Shown piece after piece: positions 60,897-64,000 of a DNA stretch of 64,000 bases. The stretch comes from CBFHMJ01 sp965656875. GTDB taxonomy: Bacteria; Pseudomonadota; Gammaproteobacteria; Enterobacterales; Alteromonadaceae. Location of the stretch: NCBI GenBank assembly GCA_965656875.1, contig CBFHMJ010000027.1:1-64000 (forward strand). The letters run 5' to 3'. The notes below the pieces were generated by a model, which was not told the origin of the DNA, searched no databases, and saw only the letters and a list, made by a program, of their open reading frames with translations. Position 1 is the stretch's first letter, and each line of letters opens with the position of its first letter. Position numbers and translations under genes: made by a program.

Positions 60897-61661
60897 CTAT
60901 TTCGATAATCTCCCAATCTGAGTGCCTGCATAAATGGAATCCTGATAATTGTTAGCCGTAAAACACTGGCCGCCTGAACCTCGTTCGCAGTCTGTCAGCT
61001 TCCATGAGTTTTTTGGATCAACTACGTTTAGCGACTGTTTTACTCGTTCAAGATCTCTCTCTTCAAACGGTCCCACTACTACCCGGTAATTGGTATGAGC
61101 CGTATTGTATGCAACAACGGATGCGTTCAGATGTTTGTTTGCGGTGCGAGCTTTAACCGCATAATCCAGATAGCGATAACTGCCGATTACCAGCCAGGTA
61201 TCACCAAAATAATTGTCTTTGAAGGATTCTAAGGCGTCTCTTGATGGTACGGCCTGAGCTACAACCTGCTCGGTTTTTGTCGTTGTGTTTCCGATACTGG
61301 TTGCGACTTCAACAACTGGCGCTGGTTTGTTTAATGCGATGGCTTCTGTCGTTGCTGTTAATTGTGCAACTATTTCGTCAGTGGCTTTGGTATCTATAAT
61401 GCCAGGTTGATTCGTTTCAACGGTATTTGGTTGGCTGGCCAGTTGGCCATTGGTTTCTTGTTGGTTCAGACAAATCGGCTGATCATCGAGCATATTGTGT
61501 AAGGCGCAATCCCGATTAGTCACCATTGAAATAGCATGGTCTGAAAAAGATTTGCCAGTGGTCAGGTAGCTAATACCTGAGCCAGCAAAAGCTGCTAATT
61601 CCAACGTGGTACACGCCGTTAAACATTGTGTTGCTGCTACTATCAAGACTAATTTTTTCAT
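60897..61661 (-). CDS. SPOR-domain lipoprotein
   Basis: The 254-aa protein starts with a lipoprotein signal (MKKLVLIVAATQCLTAC, lipid Cys17) and ends with a SPOR-like domain at about residues 145-225 (TWLVIGSYRYLDYAVKARTANKH... NYRVVVGPF). SPOR domains bind denuded peptidoglycan at division sites. The middle is a low-complexity Thr/Ala/Gln linker. The lipidated form should sit in the outer membrane facing the periplasm. ATG 61661 was chosen over a GTG three codons upstream, as it starts the signal peptide. Confidence 0.84.
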   Translation of the reverse strand: MKKLVLIVAATQCLTACTTLELAAFAGSGISYLTTGKSFSDHAISMVTNRDCALHNMLDDQPICLNQQETNGQLASQPNTVETNQPGIIDTKATDEIVAQLTATTEAIALNKPAPVVEVATSIGNTTTKTEQVVAQAVPSRDALESFKDNYFGDTWLVIGSYRYLDYAVKARTANKHLNASVVAYNTAHTNYRVVVGPFEERDLERVKQSLNVVDPKNSWKLTDCERGSGGQCFTANNYQDSIYAGTQIGRLSK

Positions 61662-61838
61662 AAAAACCACTTAGTAATACCGTATAAAGCCGCACATAAA
61701 ATCACGGGTGGTTTCTATTCAATAATCAGGCCAGATGATACTTCAATATTCTGACACTCGGCTCTTTCCGGTCATTATTACGCTTGTACCACGTAACGCA
61801 TAACCCATCCATTCAGAACCCGAATTAAATATTTCTAT

Positions 61839-62534
61839 TTAACTATCTGATAATAAAAGGTCTTTTAAGTATTTATTCGTTTCCAGATGTTCCTGCATTT
61901 TTCGGACAGACCGTTGCTTATCATTTTTAGCCTGAAGATATCCCTCACAAAAAACATGCTGAAAAACAGTTTTAAATGCTTCTTTGTATTCGTTCGGCAA
62001 ACGATTTAACACATGAGCGGCAACAATTTCATCGGTGATGTAATAGCTGTTTGTTTCGTCCGAGGTAACCGGATGGATGGTAATTGCATCAGATTCTTCC
62101 GCCTCTCTATGTTGCTGTTCACTCAGTACATAATTAAATGCTTCGTCGTAACTGGCAAAACCAAGTTCATCTTTTATCTTAAGAAGCTTTAACCGGGTAT
62201 CGTCTCTGACATCAATTTTGAAGATTTTATTGGCTGTGTTGTATTTGTATCGCGCAAAGCTTTTTTTGATTTTTTTCCAGCCGTCTCGGGTAATATTGGT
62301 TTTTGCCCAACCATTCACAAAGTCAGGACAAGGAATACTGTGTTCACGTTTTGCCTGAATATCTGAAAAGGTAATCATCACAAAATCATTAAACAGCACC
62401 TGACAGGCTGAATCATAATCAGTGATCCAATGGTCGTCCTCAAGATTCTTCAGAACATTGGAATAACGCAAAAACTGAAAAATATCGCTGACATTATCCA
62501 GCGAACAATAAAGTTGTACATCACGTTTTGCCAT
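61839..62534 (-). CDS. Unknown protein with MatP-like NGW and ribbon-helix-helix segment
   Basis: The 231-aa soluble protein has no signal or membrane segment. Residues 72-140 read DFVNGWAKTN, then a basic helix KKIKKSFARYKYN, then FKIDVRDDTRLKLLKIKDELGFASYDEAF. The order (NGW, basic helix, strand, two helices) resembles the DNA-binding core of MatP, the Ter macrodomain organiser, whose RHH follows a VNGWIDKH block. The first 70 residues and the 90-residue C-terminal tail differ from MatP. I regard it as a putative DNA-binding protein. The gene is expressed alone on the minus strand and its coding character is good. Confidence 0.62.
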   Translation of the reverse strand: MAKRDVQLYCSLDNVSDIFQFLRYSNVLKNLEDDHWITDYDSACQVLFNDFVMITFSDIQAKREHSIPCPDFVNGWAKTNITRDGWKKIKKSFARYKYNTANKIFKIDVRDDTRLKLLKIKDELGFASYDEAFNYVLSEQQHREAEESDAITIHPVTSDETNSYYITDEIVAAHVLNRLPNEYKEAFKTVFQHVFCEGYLQAKNDKQRSVRKMQEHLETNKYLKDLLLSDS

Positions 62535-62624
62535 CGTCTTCCCCGACTAACGATTTATTCTTATTAGGATGTTTACTACTACCCACGACGCTGATGAACA
62601 TGGGTAATAATTTATGCCGTCAAC

Positions 62625-62638
62625 TATCCTATAGGATA
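62625..62638. promoter_or_regulatory. 14-bp palindrome with TCCTATAGGA core, copy 2
   Basis: TATCCTATAGGATA is perfectly symmetric and lies about 90 bases upstream of the MatP-like gene, on its promoter side. The core matches the element at 60627-60636. Confidence 0.35.
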
Positions 62639-62688
62639 TTTTATTGAAAACAATAGATATGATAGAGAGATTTAATATTGATTTGGTG

Positions 62689-63042
62689 TTAGATGCTGAA
62701 AATCATCACAACCAGAATAAGCGGGAAGAAAAACAGGAAGGTAAAAATAAGGGTTTCGATCCATTCTTTAGTTCGGTAGAACAAACGGCTTTGTTGATTC
62801 ATGGTGACATCATGAGAACGCAGATGCCGGAACAACAAACAAAACACGGTTATAGTAAGGAACTCAATTCCAACAAGACCAGAAACAAATGCCATCGCAT
62901 ATAAAGAATCAGGTGTCGAATCATGACTGAGCTGCCCCATTCCCCACGCGGCTGAAAACAAACATATTGCAGCGATAAAAAATTTCCAGCGTGCAGGATA
63001 TAAAAATTGGGCAGCTTTTTGAAAGCGTTCAGGAGACAGCAT
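62689..63042 (-). CDS. Small membrane protein of unknown function
   Basis: The 117-aa protein has about three hydrophobic stretches (FFIAAICLFSAAWGMG, LYAMAFVSGLVGIEFLTITVFCLLF and TLIFTFLFFFPLILVVMIFSI). I do not recognise the family. It was preferred over the antisense frame at 62644-62904, because its membrane segments and gene spacing (38 bases to the lipoprotein gene upstream) look natural. It may be co-transcribed with that lipoprotein gene. Confidence 0.62.
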   Translation of the reverse strand: MLSPERFQKAAQFLYPARWKFFIAAICLFSAAWGMGQLSHDSTPDSLYAMAFVSGLVGIEFLTITVFCLLFRHLRSHDVTMNQQSRLFYRTKEWIETLIFTFLFFFPLILVVMIFSI

Positions 63043-63080
63043 AAATTCCTAATCAGTCGATGTATTTGGTTCTTTATTAT

Positions 63081-63623
63081 TTAATCATCTTCAGGGCGAA
63101 CATCATATGCCCATTGATTAATAAATTCTCGCTGCTGAACCAATTTACCGCGTCCGGTTTCAACCAGTTTGTATTCCATCACCGCGATAATGTTTTGCTT
63201 AAAGCAAACAGTTATCTGAGTTTTGGTGGTTTCATTAACCGTTAAGCCCTTCTTATTCGTGTTGCTACGGTTTTTAATACCGTAGTAGACATAATAATTA
63301 AAGTATTTCTCGGCCTGACCTTCAAAACCAAGAATAGTAATGGCAGGTCCATCTTCCATTTCAATAACGGCATCCGATTCTCGTTCACCAATGATCAACG
63401 TATTGCGTTGCAACTTACGAAGATCGCCACGATAGAAACCAAGATTGTATTTTGAACATGGCCGATTGGCCGTTTTCGAGATGGGGTTGCCGTCTTTATC
63501 TACCAGCTTTACTTCTTTACCTGTGGTTACTTCAACTTCACCACTGTCTTCTGAGCAGCCTGCTGATAATAGTGCGGCTAATGTGAATGCAAGAACGTTA
63601 ATTTTCGAGGTAAGTCGTGCCAT
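63081..63623 (-). CDS. Predicted lipoprotein of unknown function
   Basis: The 180-aa product has a lipoprotein signal (LAFTLAALLSAGC, lipid Cys23) followed by an acidic spacer. The rest, with strands such as RNTLIIGERESDAVIEMEDG and the motif FNYYVYYGIKNRS, looks beta-rich, with a pair of cysteines (CSKYN, VCFKQ). No family is recognised. It lies 37 bases before the DUF2375-like gene's end and 38 bases before the next membrane gene, suggesting a leftward transcription unit of small genes. Confidence 0.7.
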   Translation of the reverse strand: MARLTSKINVLAFTLAALLSAGCSEDSGEVEVTTGKEVKLVDKDGNPISKTANRPCSKYNLGFYRGDLRKLQRNTLIIGERESDAVIEMEDGPAITILGFEGQAEKYFNYYVYYGIKNRSNTNKKGLTVNETTKTQITVCFKQNIIAVMEYKLVETGRGKLVQQREFINQWAYDVRPEDD

Positions 63624-63660
63624 GAAATCCGGTCAATCCTCTTTAGTTATGCAGTGCCTG

Positions 63661-63879
63661 TTATTCTGCGGGTCCAAAATCCCTGTCACCCAGACAATTC
63701 AGGATTTTGCACTCTCCTTCCATTACGGCAACGATAATCTTATCCCGACGGAAATCAACAGGAAGAATTACACGATCATCTCTGTTAACGGGCAGGTTTT
63801 CCAAAATGGCAGAGCAAATAGTAAAGAGTTCATCCTGATTGTAATAAAGTACGGTAACCGTTTTTCCTTCTTGAGCCAT
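63661..63879 (-). CDS. DUF2375-like small protein
   Basis: The 72-aa protein reads GKTVTVLYYNQDELF ... RVILPVDFRRDKIIVAVMEGECKILNCLGDRDFG. This closely recalls the TIGR02922/DUF2375 family of short proteins found in Vibrio, Shewanella and Colwellia relatives, whose function is unknown. ATG 63879, with AGGAAA upstream, was chosen; the frame is open 13 codons further with no ribosome site. It is the first of the leftward small genes at the window edge. Confidence 0.75.
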   Translation of the reverse strand: MAQEGKTVTVLYYNQDELFTICSAILENLPVNRDDRVILPVDFRRDKIIVAVMEGECKILNCLGDRDFGPAE

Positions 63880-64000
63880 GTCATTTTCCTGATTAGTGTC
63901 GCCTGATAGTGATACCACGTTTGCACTAAAGCATATTTTGATTAAAAAAACACGCTTTTACGCTGCAATCCCGAATACGTCATCCATTCGGGAACTTACG

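Noticed and set aside
62644..62904. Rightward open frame of 86 codons
   Set aside because: Antisense to the small membrane protein, starts with TTG, highly polar and without a ribosome site.
1..64000. CRISPR array, rRNA or tRNA genes
   Set aside because: No regularly spaced repeats, CCA-ended cloverleaf candidates or rRNA segments were noticed on reading; a tRNAscan and CRISPR finder run would settle it.

Overview
The window is a chromosomal segment of a free-living, probably marine gammaproteobacterium of the Alteromonadales/Oceanospirillales kind. The signs are moderate-to-low GC, a LolCDE operon close to DUF2062 and ComEC genes, a quinone-type D-lactate dehydrogenase, an AguA/AguB putrescine route, a class I lipase with its own steric foldase, and a small DUF2375-like protein. 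The genus cannot be named from sequence reading alone. No rRNA, tRNA or CRISPR array was seen.

Layout. (1) Positions 1-4530 are accessory DNA. They hold the 3' end of a modular protein with a GH24 lysozyme domain, followed with no gap by a lipoprotein that looks like its immunity protein and by a terminator. Then comes a graveyard of mobile-element fragments: an IS3-family transposase with an amber stop, an IS21 istB stub, a headless and tailless Rhs/YD-repeat fragment, an IS66 transposase tail, and a 22-bp duplicated scrap of istB. (2) 4700-16241 holds general metabolism and signalling: a PfpI/DJ-1 protein, an RHH protein with D-lactate dehydrogenase, an M61 peptidase, a LytS/LytR-type two-component pair, an SDR, a periplasmic binding protein, an M14 carboxypeptidase and a YcbL-like hydrolase. 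(3) 16356-29475 is a nucleoside island. deoB-deoD-tdk-gpt and udk/nupC point left; deoC-ALDH, a PhoD-like phosphatase, upp and cdd-deoA point right. Together they take up nucleosides, split them, salvage the bases and carry deoxyribose to glyceraldehyde-3-phosphate and acetaldehyde; a two-domain ALDH16-like dehydrogenase would oxidise the acetaldehyde. (4) 29525-37452 is rich in exported proteins: a penicillin/AHL-acylase-family lipoprotein, the lipase foldase, the lipase, a redoxin, a monooxygenase-fold protein, an unknown secreted protein and a DUF1338 enzyme. (5) 37679-41323 is the ETF module (ETF-quinone oxidoreductase divergent from etfBA), with a perfect 18-bp palindrome between them. 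(6) 41457-50184 holds a hydrolase, a PGPGW membrane protein, a large hybrid histidine kinase, an MBL-formyltransferase pair, grxA, and the PilZ-aguA-aguB cluster. (7) 50526-60393 holds lolCDE, a chemotaxis transducer, a MerB-like protein, DUF2062, comEC and a protein with the full metal-ligand set of a subclass B1 metallo-beta-lactamase. (8) 60897 to the end is a run of leftward small genes, including a SPOR lipoprotein and a protein reminiscent of MatP.

Most promising for follow-up are the lysozyme effector/immunity pair at the left edge, the chromosomal B1-type metallo-beta-lactamase, the deoxynucleoside island with its ALDH16-like enzyme and palindromic operator candidates, the ETF palindrome, the MerB-like protein lacking the catalytic aspartate, and the MBL-formyltransferase pair. 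All functional statements come from reading motifs by eye; no database search was run.
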